Source: a virus. From it: a DNA stretch of 44,573 nt. This document shows positions 9,056-16,089 of the stretch, piece after piece. Made by a program: the position numbers and the translations under genes. The notes under the pieces are model-generated. The model had not been told where the DNA came from. It saw only the letters and a list, made by a program, of their open reading frames with translations, and made no database searches. The first letter of the stretch is position 1. Every line of letters starts with the position of its first letter. Location of the stretch: IMG/VR virus record IMGVR_UViG_3300022542_001185, positions 1 through 44,573 of that record; one strand, given 5' to 3'.

Positions 9056-9796
9056 TTATTTACCCTGCTCTGGATACATTACCTCTGCTGCGGAAAGTTT
9101 CTTAGGTTCATTTCCACCTTTAGGTTTATTTATAGTGTCCTCGGAAATCATATCTCCAAGTTTTGCCAAAACCTGAACTAATCCGGGATCATTATCAAGG
9201 CCAGTCTCTTTAAGTTTGGCTTTAAATTCATCTCCACCGAAATTCAGTATTCTGGTTACTTTGGCCATTGCTGCCTCGTAATTGTCACCATATTTTACCC
9301 TCATGGCTTTTTCAGTCTCTTCCTTGGCTTTTACCTTGGATTCAGTCTGAGCTTTTATTCCGGTTGCCTCTAAAGACTTCCAATCATTGTAAAACTCTTT
9401 TGCCTGGTCTTTGGTTAAACCTCTTTTTAAAGACTGTTCTCTGAACCATTTATCAAAATTCTCATCCTTCCCTGCTCCGTTGGGTATTTCTCCGAACACG
9501 TAATCTTCTACTTTAAGGGGTACTCCCATACTCTCCTTAAATTTATTTACTTCTTCTTCAGAAGCACTTTCTCCAGGTCTATTAATAGACTTAGAAAGTT
9601 TTTCTTTCTGGCTATAATAATCTTCTATCACAGAGTTGATATCTTTATGTTTAGATAATTCTTCCCCATGTACATTCCAGATTTCATCTTTTACAGCCGA
9701 TCCCCATCCAGTTTTTTCTACGGTCTTAACTTCTTGTGGAGGATCACTTGGCGGATTCCCTCCCTTGTCGTCTTGATTCCTAAAAACCTTAATCAT
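9056..9796 (-). CDS. Capsid scaffolding protein, 246 aa
   Basis: This highly charged helical protein without cysteines lies directly before the capsid gene. It contains the motif VEDYVFGEIPNG (residues ~97-108), a WFREQSLKRGLTKDQAKEFYN segment, and the C-terminal SAAEVMYPEQGK, all typical of phage scaffolds of the P22/T7/epsilon15 type. The first ~30 residues are proline-rich and probably disordered. ATG overlaps the previous stop as ATGA. It is expected to guide procapsid assembly and then leave the shell. Confidence 0.8.
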   Translation of the reverse strand: MIKVFRNQDDKGGNPPSDPPQEVKTVEKTGWGSAVKDEIWNVHGEELSKHKDINSVIEDYYSQKEKLSKSINRPGESASEEEVNKFKESMGVPLKVEDYVFGEIPNGAGKDENFDKWFREQSLKRGLTKDQAKEFYNDWKSLEATGIKAQTESKVKAKEETEKAMRVKYGDNYEAAMAKVTRILNFGGDEFKAKLKETGLDNDPGLVQVLAKLGDMISEDTINKPKGGNEPKKLSAAEVMYPEQGK

Positions 9797-10077
9797 TCAT
9801 GTTCATCCTTCTGGTAATAGGGCATATCCATTAAAGCGTTGACTATTCGTCTAGCGTTATGTTTCTGCCAAATACCTAATCTATTTAATAGAACCCTTGC
9901 GGAGTTCTGTTTTGCCATTTCCTGTTCTGTCTTTATGTCACCACAAAAGAAATTCAGATCAGCAAGAATATCTGTTAAAACTGTTCTTCCATCTTCTGAA
10001 TTATATACACCTCTTACAGTTTCTCTATCTTTAAGCATCTGTTCTCTTTCTGTTCTTTTTATATTCTCGTTATCCAA
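9793..10077 (-). CDS. Bbp19-like phage protein, 94 aa
   Basis: The core GRTVLTDILADLNFFCG, then NSARVLLNRLGIW, resembles the Bbp19 family found beside portal genes of BPP-1-like podoviruses; the family's role is unknown. I set the start at TTG 10077, not at the ATG 72 bases further upstream. An AAGGAG lies 6 bases before this TTG, and the resulting overlap with the portal stop is 8 bases, not 80. A nearby ATG (residue 16) is also possible. Conserved neighbourhood suggests a head assembly role. Confidence 0.65.
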   Translation of the reverse strand: MDNENIKRTEREQMLKDRETVRGVYNSEDGRTVLTDILADLNFFCGDIKTEQEMAKQNSARVLLNRLGIWQKHNARRIVNALMDMPYYQKDEHE

Positions 10078-11725
10078 GTTGTTCTCCTTGTAATAAAGCT
10101 TCAGAAGGAGATCCCGGCTCTGGCGCTTTTGATCCCTTATTAACTGCACTGGCTTCTTTTTCCATAGTCTCAGCCTGCTGTGCCTGTGCCTGTGCCTGAA
10201 GTATCGGCGCTAATATAGCTTGATATTCACCTTCGTCTCTTATTACAGAACCCGGCATACCGCTGCCGGAAAGAATCTGTTTGGCTAACTCATACTCTTT
10301 AATAATAAATGCCATATTAGGAAAAGCCTGAAGTAATGGAATAAAGTTCTGTAATGAAGCCATTGGTCCCTGTGTTTTTAAGAATCTTTGCTGAGCCTGG
10401 GCCAGAGGTCCTATATAATCTATTCTTATTGGAATATTTCTTATCAGTAATTCTGGAGGAGGTTCTGGAATCCATTTATTTCTTGCTGCTATAATAAATA
10501 ATCTCTGGAATACCGGATCAAGAAATTCTCTTGTAAGCCTTGTAATCAATCCACCCAGAACAGTAGCTTTTTCACCCTGTCTCTCCAGAACTTCAGTAGC
10601 AGTCATCTGAGGGGTATCGGAAGCTGCAATTGTCAAAAATATATTTGTAAAATAATGATCTTTCACAATATTCTGATAATAAACTTCCCTGTCAACTCCT
10701 ATTGGGTATCCCTGCCCGATAGGTATAGGGGTAGGCAATCTCTCCATATCATAAGCTTTTAATTTAAAATTCGGTTCTATTTTATAGTCATTAAAAAGTT
10801 CTGCCGGGACAGCCACTGTAGGATTAGATATCAATTGAGCTACATCTGTTGTTGATTTACTTATTTCATTTAATCTCTGTATGTCGGCATAACCATCTAT
10901 AGAAGGAGAATGTGGGTAAACTTCCTCTGAATCAAAAGAATATCTGTCAATACTCAAAGGAAAACTATCAAATCCACTCTCTCTTAATAATACATCATGA
11001 TTTAAAAGAATATGTATAGATGCAAACGGTTTATTGATTTTATCTAATTTATATATATCTCTATCTTTTCTAGGAAATATTGCATGAATAAGTTCATATC
11101 TCTGAAATGGTTTTCTTTCAGAATTTTTCTTGAAATTTTCAGGAAAATCTGCATCTGGATATTCTTCCAATATATCTCTTGCAGTTAATGTGAAATGATG
11201 AAAAAATGTATCTACAACATTTAATGCATTAGTTTCTATATAAACCCCTTTCGGAGCATATGTCGTGAAATTTACGGTGAACTCATTAAGATCCTCTGTC
11301 ATCATCATAGATCCAAGACCCGCTGTTCCTGCATCTACAAATACCTGATAAGCTCCTGAATAAAAATTACCTGTATTTAATATATGATAAAAAACCCTAT
11401 CAACCGTATCAAACCATGCTCTAAACCCAGGAATATCCTCATGAATAGGAAGTTCTGGAACAGTTCTAAACCATGGAGCTTTCGGTGAACATACATTACT
11501 TACTAATCCGTTAGCCATCAGATAGACAGAGGATCTTGCAGTTCCATCTCTAGCATCCCTATCTACCGTATAAGTTCTTGGTTCTGTATTAACATTCATA
11601 CTGGATCGACTTGGAATAACAAGCTTAAGAACATCCTCAACAGTATCAGCCCATGGTTGTCTCTCTGTTTTAAGAGATGTAAAATGAGTTTCTATTGTTT
11701 TTACCATTTCGCTATTATCAGCCAT
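10070..11725 (-). CDS. Portal / head-tail connector protein, 551 aa
   Basis: This is a podovirus-type portal (T7 gp8-like head-tail connector family). Typical features are the N-terminal helix ending in KLVIPSRSSM, the DGTARSSVYLMANGLVSNV segment, the PKAPWF element near residue 80, and the helical C-terminal region with TATEVLERQGEKATVLGG (residues ~370-390). A glutamine/alanine-rich tail (QAQAQAQQAE) follows. Length matches the family. It forms the dodecameric ring through which DNA is packaged and to which the tail attaches. An AAAAGGA precedes the ATG. Only 15 bases separate the start from a strong terminator, so readthrough may control its expression. Confidence 0.9.
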   Translation of the reverse strand: MADNSEMVKTIETHFTSLKTERQPWADTVEDVLKLVIPSRSSMNVNTEPRTYTVDRDARDGTARSSVYLMANGLVSNVCSPKAPWFRTVPELPIHEDIPGFRAWFDTVDRVFYHILNTGNFYSGAYQVFVDAGTAGLGSMMMTEDLNEFTVNFTTYAPKGVYIETNALNVVDTFFHHFTLTARDILEEYPDADFPENFKKNSERKPFQRYELIHAIFPRKDRDIYKLDKINKPFASIHILLNHDVLLRESGFDSFPLSIDRYSFDSEEVYPHSPSIDGYADIQRLNEISKSTTDVAQLISNPTVAVPAELFNDYKIEPNFKLKAYDMERLPTPIPIGQGYPIGVDREVYYQNIVKDHYFTNIFLTIAASDTPQMTATEVLERQGEKATVLGGLITRLTREFLDPVFQRLFIIAARNKWIPEPPPELLIRNIPIRIDYIGPLAQAQQRFLKTQGPMASLQNFIPLLQAFPNMAFIIKEYELAKQILSGSGMPGSVIRDEGEYQAILAPILQAQAQAQQAETMEKEASAVNKGSKAPEPGSPSEALLQGEQLG

Positions 11726-11739
11726 AGAATCCTTTTAAC

Positions 11740-11788
11740 AAAAAAAAAGAGATCTTCCAATCTATCCATTATGGATAGGGAAGATCTC
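11740..11788 (-). terminator. Strong intrinsic terminator upstream of portal gene
   Basis: On the minus strand a 10-bp stem (GAGATCTTCC with GGAAGATCTC) is topped by a second 6-bp stem (CTATCC/GGATAG, loop of 5, 3-base bulge) and followed by nine U. This is the best terminator in the window, yet it lies inside the late operon. Portal expression must therefore use readthrough or antitermination. Confidence 0.9.
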
Positions 11789-11831
11789 TCGCTTCAAAGT
11801 CGAGTCGAACCTCTTTATTCAACCAATTTCA
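11740..11831 (-). ncRNA. Predicted ~92-nt small RNA or leader attenuator before portal
   Basis: A consensus promoter (11838-11866) would start RNA near 11831, and the terminator ends it at ~11740, giving about 92 nt. The transcript has an unpaired 5' part, a possible hairpin CTCG..CGAG around a TTGA loop (about 11786-11803), then the long terminator helix. The CGAG arm borders the terminator stem, so alternative pairings are conceivable. It holds a GGTTCGACTC element that recalls a tRNA T-arm, but no tRNA can be folded. I cannot tell from sequence whether it is a free sRNA or an attenuator. Confidence 0.6.
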
Positions 11832-11837
11832 ACACTT

Positions 11838-11866
11838 ATTCTATAAGTTCCTGCAATATTTGTCAA
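11838..11866 (-). promoter_or_regulatory. Consensus sigma-70 promoter TTGACA-17-TAGAAT
   Basis: On the minus strand TTGACA (11861-11866) is followed after exactly 17 bases by TAGAAT (11838-11843), six of six and five of six matches to consensus. It lies in the only sizeable non-coding gap of the late region, just upstream of the predicted RNA and portal gene. It is the best promoter match that I found. Confidence 0.75.
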
Positions 11867-11892
11867 ATGTATTGCAGTTTAACGAATAATCT

Positions 11893-12057
11893 CTATAGTT
11901 TTTTCTTCTGATCTATTTTTTCTATATCACATATATTTCTTACAATCTTTGTTATTGCTCCCTGATGTTTTGTAATTGATATATTCAAATGCCCGTATTC
12001 TAATGTCGGTTCTATCTCAGATATCCATTCAATAAGTTCGGCTATGTTTTCGTTCAT
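11893..12057 (-). CDS. Small protein after terminase nuclease, 54 aa
   Basis: ATG at 12057 overlaps the nuclease stop as ATGA. The protein starts MNENIAELIEWISEIE and has a centre YGHLNISITKHQGAITKIVR resembling the short DUF2292-type pattern (Y-G-x-V-x-I-x-x-x-x-G-x-I). It ends with a lysine-rich tail. Function unknown. It is the last gene before the promoter/terminator unit. Confidence 0.6.
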   Translation of the reverse strand: MNENIAELIEWISEIEPTLEYGHLNISITKHQGAITKIVRNICDIEKIDQKKKL

Positions 12058-12713
12058 CTATTTTCATTCCTATTAACCACACTTGAAATTCCGTGTGTTT
12101 TATCCATCCACCAGACACCTAAACCAATAGCTAAAACCAGATCATCATGAATTTTTTCCAGCCAGGCCTCATAGCTATCGTGACCGGTTTTTTGATCTAT
12201 TTTCATTTTAAATCCCTGAAGTTCTTCTACGAAAGTTTCTATTATCGGCATTTTTTCAGGAGGAGGCATCTTGAATCTTCCTGACTGCCATGCAGCTACA
12301 AGGGCGGTTACTATATCCCTCTTTGGAACATTGTATCCGTGTTTTGTTGAATTTGCAGAATTCCCGCTTGTTATACTTATGCCTATCGGAGCAAGATCAT
12401 ATAAATACATTATCTGCATTATAGGTATCCCTATTCCGGTTCTGTCTACTACAAGCTGAATATCTCCTACATATCTGGGATTTTCAACTGTAGCTTTTAT
12501 CATTTCGCAAATTTTAGGATATGTAGTTTTTAATGGTATCCGTGTTAAATATTTAAGATGTAATTCCGATACCACCATTATTTTTTCGCTTCTTATCGGC
12601 CTTGAATTTACTGTAGGAATATTAGGATCTCTTATTTTTTCAATCCTTTCAAGAATTCCCATTGCTGCATAATCATTTTCCGATCCAAGATCCATACAGC
12701 AACAATATCTCAT
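12054..12713 (-). CDS. terL: Terminase large subunit, nuclease half (split), 219 aa
   Basis: The protein is the RNase-H-like nuclease domain of a large terminase without the ATPase. Expected acidic residues are visible: D8 in CMDLGSENDYAAMGI, D90 in QLVVDRTGIG, and D190/D191 in IHDDLVLAIG. It starts exactly where the nuclease domain normally begins, so no part of the enzyme is missing. ATG overlaps the stop of the preceding 58-aa gene (ATGA). The ATPase half is encoded 0.5 kb upstream at 13189-14112. The two polypeptides presumably associate to cut concatemeric DNA during packaging. Confidence 0.85.
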   Translation of the reverse strand: MRYCCCMDLGSENDYAAMGILERIEKIRDPNIPTVNSRPIRSEKIMVVSELHLKYLTRIPLKTTYPKICEMIKATVENPRYVGDIQLVVDRTGIGIPIMQIMYLYDLAPIGISITSGNSANSTKHGYNVPKRDIVTALVAAWQSGRFKMPPPEKMPIIETFVEELQGFKMKIDQKTGHDSYEAWLEKIHDDLVLAIGLGVWWMDKTHGISSVVNRNENR

Positions 12714-12886
12714 ATTTCACCTTCTTTATTTTTGGTAACAGGTTCTCTGCCTTCCATAGCTGCAATAGCTATCTCCAGCCCATCATAAATTCCCATCATA
12801 TAATCGCTATGATCCCAGTTGACATCCTGTCCGTGAATATCTCTCAGATTCTTTATCCCATCAATCCTTTCCACTAGTGTTGTCAT
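12710..12886 (-). CDS. Small phage protein between terminase halves, 58 aa
   Basis: The sequence starts MTTLVERIDGIKNLRDI and has the core HSDYMMGIYDGLEIAIAAMEGREP. Helical phage proteins with a similar Y-M-x-G-x-Y-x-G-L-E-x-A-x-A-x-x-E-x-R-E-P core are common, but I know no function for them. The gene begins immediately after the 101-aa stop (TAA then ATG) and its TGA overlaps the nuclease start, coupling it to both. Confidence 0.65.
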   Translation of the reverse strand: MTTLVERIDGIKNLRDIHGQDVNWDHSDYMMGIYDGLEIAIAAMEGREPVTKNKEGEI

Positions 12887-13192
12887 TTATTCTGTCACCT
12901 CTTCATATGTCTTTTTAAATATATCATGGTCACATGAGTAATATTCACCTTCTACTCCACGTATAACCATATTTCCCCATTTAGCTAAATGGTCACCTTC
13001 AAGAACTTGAAGTATTATTCCATCTTTCTCCAGTTCTTTATCTACAAACTCATACCATTTATCTTGTCCTATTTGAGAAGTCTGATTAGTATATTCCCCT
13101 ATAAATAAATAACACTCCTGAAAAGACACTCTATTCCTTTCTAATAATACAGCTTCAATAATTACAGGCTTCTTTCTATATTTCATTTTCAT
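12887..13192 (-). CDS. Phage protein of the 'MKYRKKPV' type, 101 aa
   Basis: It starts KMKYRKKPVIIEAV and ends with GDHLAKWGNMVIRGVEGEYY, then HDIFKKTYEEV. This is a widespread small phage family (PGDYG-like ending G-x-Y/E-x-Y..C...F..TYE) of unknown function. ATG overlaps the stop of the terminase ATPase gene (ATGA). Its position inside a split terminase gene is unusual. Confidence 0.7.
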   Translation of the reverse strand: MKMKYRKKPVIIEAVLLERNRVSFQECYLFIGEYTNQTSQIGQDKWYEFVDKELEKDGIILQVLEGDHLAKWGNMVIRGVEGEYYSCDHDIFKKTYEEVTE

Positions 13193-14112
13193 TCTCCCGT
13201 AAAGACAATGTCCAGGAAATTGTCTACTTTTATATTTTCTGAATACATCGTATTTTCAATACCTTCTACCTTAATTGAATCATCATATGCACTTTCAATC
13301 AGATCAAGATCAAAGACACTCTCCATACCTTCCAGAAACTCACATCCATATTCTCTTCTAAACCATATAGGTCCTATCTCACCTAATTCTTCATAAAGGA
13401 ATTCAAGGGAGTGTCTTGGGGAATAAAAAGCATCTATTCCTTTTTTGACATATTCAGCTTTAAATTTCTCCTCTTTAGGTCTTTCGACTATCTTCCCGTC
13501 AATCAATTCATATCTTGGAACAACCAAAATCTTTTTCCATGCAGGATTTTTTGTCCAGGCTTTAAAGAAAAATCCAGATTTAGTCCATGGGGTACTTAAT
13601 ATAATAATAGTGGAATTAGGGTTCCCTGTACGCATAGGCCTTAAAGCTTTATATGTAGCATCAAGAACTCTCGAAGCTTCATCTATAATTATCAGGTCCG
13701 GGTCTGAATAACTTCTTACACTTTTCTCTGTTCCTGGAAGAACAATAACACGGCTTCCGTTTATGAATCTTTTCTCAAAGGTTGAATCCCCGGGCATTTC
13801 AATAAGCTCCGGGTCCAATTGAATAAAATCTGAAACTTTCTGCATCGTCTGTTTGGCCTGATCTTTACTGGAGGCCACTATGAGCACAAGAGCATTTCTT
13901 TTATGTTTTGCTGTATGCAGGCCTCGGCCAGCAACTATTGTTGACTTCCCACTCTGCCTCGCACACATGAGTATGATATTTCTAGGGACTGGATCAAGCG
14001 CCATTTTCTGCCACTCGAATGTCTGGTTCCAGATCCTGTCAATATAACTCACTGGATCAATCATATCAGAAAATATTCTTCTGACATGATCCTCCATTTT
14101 ATATTTAGTCAT
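13189..14112 (-). CDS. terL: Terminase large subunit, ATPase half (split), 307 aa
   Basis: This is the packaging motor domain. An adenine-binding WQ lies at residues 34-35, Walker A ARQSGKST at 51-58, Walker B LIIIDEASRV with D144-E145, and coupling motif ILSTPW at 171-176. The C-terminal FRREYGCEFLE..VFDLDLIESAY is the normal linker before the nuclease domain. Translation then stops after a short non-conserved tail and the nuclease is encoded separately. It powers DNA translocation at the portal. Downstream genes are coupled through ATGA overlap. A weak GGGATATT precedes the ATG. Confidence 0.9.
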   Translation of the reverse strand: MTKYKMEDHVRRIFSDMIDPVSYIDRIWNQTFEWQKMALDPVPRNIILMCARQSGKSTIVAGRGLHTAKHKRNALVLIVASSKDQAKQTMQKVSDFIQLDPELIEMPGDSTFEKRFINGSRVIVLPGTEKSVRSYSDPDLIIIDEASRVLDATYKALRPMRTGNPNSTIIILSTPWTKSGFFFKAWTKNPAWKKILVVPRYELIDGKIVERPKEEKFKAEYVKKGIDAFYSPRHSLEFLYEELGEIGPIWFRREYGCEFLEGMESVFDLDLIESAYDDSIKVEGIENTMYSENIKVDNFLDIVFTGE

Positions 14113-14139
14113 TTTAATATCCCGTTATCATCGTAACCT

Positions 14140-14160
14140 GCCACCCCCATAGGAGGTGGC
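14140..14160 (-). other. Hairpin between Tad2-like gene and terminase ATPase gene
   Basis: GCCACC pairs with GGTGGC and two further G:C pairs form above a mismatch, with a 3-base loop. No U-run follows on the minus strand, so it is at best a weak terminator. It sits between the small accessory genes and the packaging genes and may be a processing or pausing site. Confidence 0.4.
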
Positions 14161-14173
14161 TTTCAGCTCATGC

Positions 14174-14419
14174 CTAAACAACACACCAATCTTCTGCAAG
14201 AATATCAGTTTGGCTGGCCAACCAGGGAACGAATTTATTATCCGCAGTTTTCATTCCTATCCATGGGAGTGTTTCCCATCCTTCCCCGTTATCTTTCACA
14301 TCATACTCATCCCCTCTAATTAGCTTCAGCCACATTCCTTTACCGTTCCACCCAACTCTTGCTACTTTCTGCCCATTTTTTAGGCAATTCAAAATTTCGC
14401 TAAAATTAAAAACCCCCAT
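14174..14419 (-). CDS. tad2: Tad2-like (DUF2829) anti-Thoeris protein, 81 aa
   Basis: The whole protein matches the DUF2829/Tad2 pattern: FSEILNCLKNGQKVARVGWN (residues 5-24), GKGMWLKLI, LPWIGMKTADNKFVPWLAS, then QTDILAEDWCVV. Tad2 proteins act as sponges that bind the glycocyclic ADP-ribose signal of Thoeris defence; this is established for characterised members, not shown for this one. The DUF2829 family is large and broad, so activity is an inference. AGGAGATATT precedes the ATG. It lies in the late operon between small terminase and large terminase with other small accessory genes. Confidence 0.75.
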   Translation of the reverse strand: MGVFNFSEILNCLKNGQKVARVGWNGKGMWLKLIRGDEYDVKDNGEGWETLPWIGMKTADNKFVPWLASQTDILAEDWCVV

Positions 14420-14430
14420 AATATCTCCTA

Positions 14431-14628
14431 TTATCTCTTTTCTTCATAATATCCACATCTCGGCTGCTCTAAATCCAATACCGCTCCACCTGGATTGAAT
14501 CCACAACAGTCTCTTTTTATCTCTACAAATATTTTCCGCACTTCATCACAGAGAGCATTATAGACAACCTTCGAATCAAAGCAATCTGTAATATAATGAA
14601 ATCTACAACCGTTACATTGGTGTACCAT
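14431..14628 (-). CDS. Cys-rich small protein, 65 aa
   Basis: Seven cysteines are spaced as C5-x2-C8, C16, C27, C41-C42 and C58, with a VHQCNGCRF start and a CCGFNPGGAVLDLEQPRCGYYEE end, suggesting metal binding. I do not recognise the family. GAGGTATTAA precedes the ATG. It is 11 bases upstream of the Tad2-like gene and likely co-expressed. Confidence 0.6.
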   Translation of the reverse strand: MVHQCNGCRFHYITDCFDSKVVYNALCDEVRKIFVEIKRDCCGFNPGGAVLDLEQPRCGYYEEKR

Positions 14629-14704
14629 TTAATACCTCTATAATAATAAGAATCAGAAACACATAAACAGAGATGGTTATAAAATCACTTCTACCGTATT
14701 TCAT
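14612..14704 (-). CDS. Possible 30-aa membrane peptide in the 14629-14814 gap
   Basis: The 185-base gap upstream of the 65-aa gene holds one short frame encoding MKYGRSDFITISVYVFLILI and a short polar tail, a single membrane span. Its 3' end overlaps the next start by 17 bases. No convincing Shine-Dalgarno is visible, so this may be chance. I see nothing else clear in the gap. Confidence 0.2.
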   Translation of the reverse strand: MKYGRSDFITISVYVFLILIIIEVLNGTPM

Positions 14705-14814
14705 TTTTACACCGCTGTTCTGCGCCACTAGACGTTTGAACAGAAACAATTATTGCCGCTATTGCTTGCCTAGATAAAAGAACACCTCCTGACCTCCCGA
14801 CTATATTAAAAGCA

Positions 14815-15720
14815 CTAATTAGCCAGTACTGAATATTCCTTGGCAACTTTTCTTCTTTTGGTATCCCCAGCATTTTTTTTGACCACTCCGGTATTTCCGC
14901 AAACTTTACATCGGCCTTCACAACACCCTTCGTCATCAGTTCCTCGATCCTCACACTCCAAGTCACATTGAGTACAAAATAGCCCATCAGCATTTCGGCA
15001 TTCAGGACACAGCTCAGTGCCAGCCGCCAGCCACGGCCAATCAATACAAGGAGGTTCTATACCTTTTTCAGCTCTATTTACCGGTAGAAATTTTTCCACT
15101 TTATAATCTTTGCTGTATATGGGATATTTTAAACCGGACCGTTCGTGTGCGCCGTTTCCATCGGGTATTATTATATCACCTTGCGTAGCAATCCGATTTT
15201 TTTTATCCGTTTGTGTATGTTTCCTTAACCACTCTCCTGCCGACTTCCTATCTGGACTTACCAGTAAATCTCCCGTAATATTACCCGGCTTATCTTCCAT
15301 CCACTTATTATAGTAGTACGATGACCCATTTCTCAACGGAGTACTTTCCGTCATAATTTTTCCCGGCAACCCTTTAAACTCAGTTGGTTCCTCCAGTACA
15401 TCAATTCCCATCATGAGTTTATTCAGATCATTTATTATATTTATTGTCGATTCTTTTTTATGTGCAGAATTGCTTACCTCTGATCCAATATGAGATTTTG
15501 CAGGCTCAGCTAAAACGGGGGGAAGAATATATTCACCCACCCCGGCTATATGAGGGGGGTAGGGGGGGTAACTTTTTTTTACTAAAGGATTGTTTCTTAT
15601 GTTATTACTGTTTTGATGTTCGGTCGGGTAAGGGAGATTAAGTGATTTACCGCTATATTCAAAGGTTGTTAAGTTGTTGGTATTCATGCTATCAGCCAGG
15701 TCTTTGATTGTTATCTTCAT
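14815..15720 (-). CDS. Unknown protein with C-terminal multi-Cys zinc region, 301 aa
   Basis: The N-terminal ~100 residues are Ser/Asn/Pro-rich, probably disordered, with KKSYPPYPPHIAGVGEY around residue 50. The centre (~110-215) is a mixed alpha/beta region of unknown type. The C-terminus (~225-285) holds CPEC, CTQC, C-x3-C-E-D-R-G, CC-E-G-RCKVCGNTG, at least four CxxC-like pairs recalling DnaJ-type zinc modules. It starts at ATG 15720 after AAGGATATTAA. Neighbouring small terminase genes suggest late expression. I do not recognise a family or function; DNA or RNA binding through zinc is possible. Confidence 0.6.
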   Translation of the reverse strand: MKITIKDLADSMNTNNLTTFEYSGKSLNLPYPTEHQNSNNIRNNPLVKKSYPPYPPHIAGVGEYILPPVLAEPAKSHIGSEVSNSAHKKESTINIINDLNKLMMGIDVLEEPTEFKGLPGKIMTESTPLRNGSSYYYNKWMEDKPGNITGDLLVSPDRKSAGEWLRKHTQTDKKNRIATQGDIIIPDGNGAHERSGLKYPIYSKDYKVEKFLPVNRAEKGIEPPCIDWPWLAAGTELCPECRNADGLFCTQCDLECEDRGTDDEGCCEGRCKVCGNTGVVKKNAGDTKRRKVAKEYSVLAN

Positions 15721-15920
15721 TTAATATCCTTCTTATCCTCTGCCGGTTTGTTCTGCTCTTCCCAGTTGTCCTCAAGCCAGTTCATGCCTTCTTCCATCTC
15801 TCTATCTGTGCAATGCCTTTTATTTACTCCAGTATATGCTTGGTCAATAGCTTTCATTTCATTATGGAATTGTTCTAACCCTTCTTTTCTCATTTTCAGT
15901 AAAGCGTCAACTGTTAACAT
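15717..15920 (-). CDS. Hypothetical acidic helical protein, 67 aa
   Basis: This charged protein is predicted helical throughout (LLKMRKEGLEQFHNEMKAID, then MEEGMNWLEDNWEEQN). GAGGAAAACA precedes the ATG and its end overlaps the next start by four bases. No family is recognised. It belongs to the chain of small genes between the two terminase subunits. Confidence 0.55.
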   Translation of the reverse strand: MLTVDALLKMRKEGLEQFHNEMKAIDQAYTGVNKRHCTDREMEEGMNWLEDNWEEQNKPAEDKKDIK

Positions 15921-16089
15921 TGTTTTCCTCTTTGTTCTCAGGTTTAATTTTGGCTGACCAAACCATAGAATTAAGTAGTTCCATCTCTTCGCCTGTAATC
16001 AAGTCGTGGACCATTGCCTCATAAGTCATAGATTCTAGCTCTTTTCTCATTAGCTTTTCGGCCTCTTTTATTTTCAATCTTCTAGTCAT
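15907..16089 (-). CDS. Hypothetical helical protein, 60 aa
   Basis: I chose ATG 16089 over one 18 bases upstream because GGAGAATAATA precedes it correctly. It overlaps the small terminase stop by 8 bases and the next gene by 14. It begins MTRRLKIKEAEKLMRKELES, a basic helix followed by an acidic one. Function unknown. Confidence 0.5.
   Translation of the reverse strand: MTRRLKIKEAEKLMRKELESMTYEAMVHDLITGEEMELLNSMVWSAKIKPENKEENNVNS

Noticed and set aside
10078-10149. Upstream extension of the Bbp19-like gene
   Set aside because: It would overlap the portal gene by 80 bases; AAGGAG before TTG 10077 gives a better start.
11786-11892. tRNA gene suggested by GGTTCGACTC
   Set aside because: No matching 5-bp T-stem, acceptor or anticodon arm could be formed; the region is better explained as promoter plus terminated RNA.
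14691-15044. 117-codon minus-strand frame overlapping the 301-aa gene
   Set aside because: Most of it lies inside the 301-aa gene in another frame, it has no good Shine-Dalgarno, and it dissolves the Cys pattern of the 301-aa protein; treated as a shadow.
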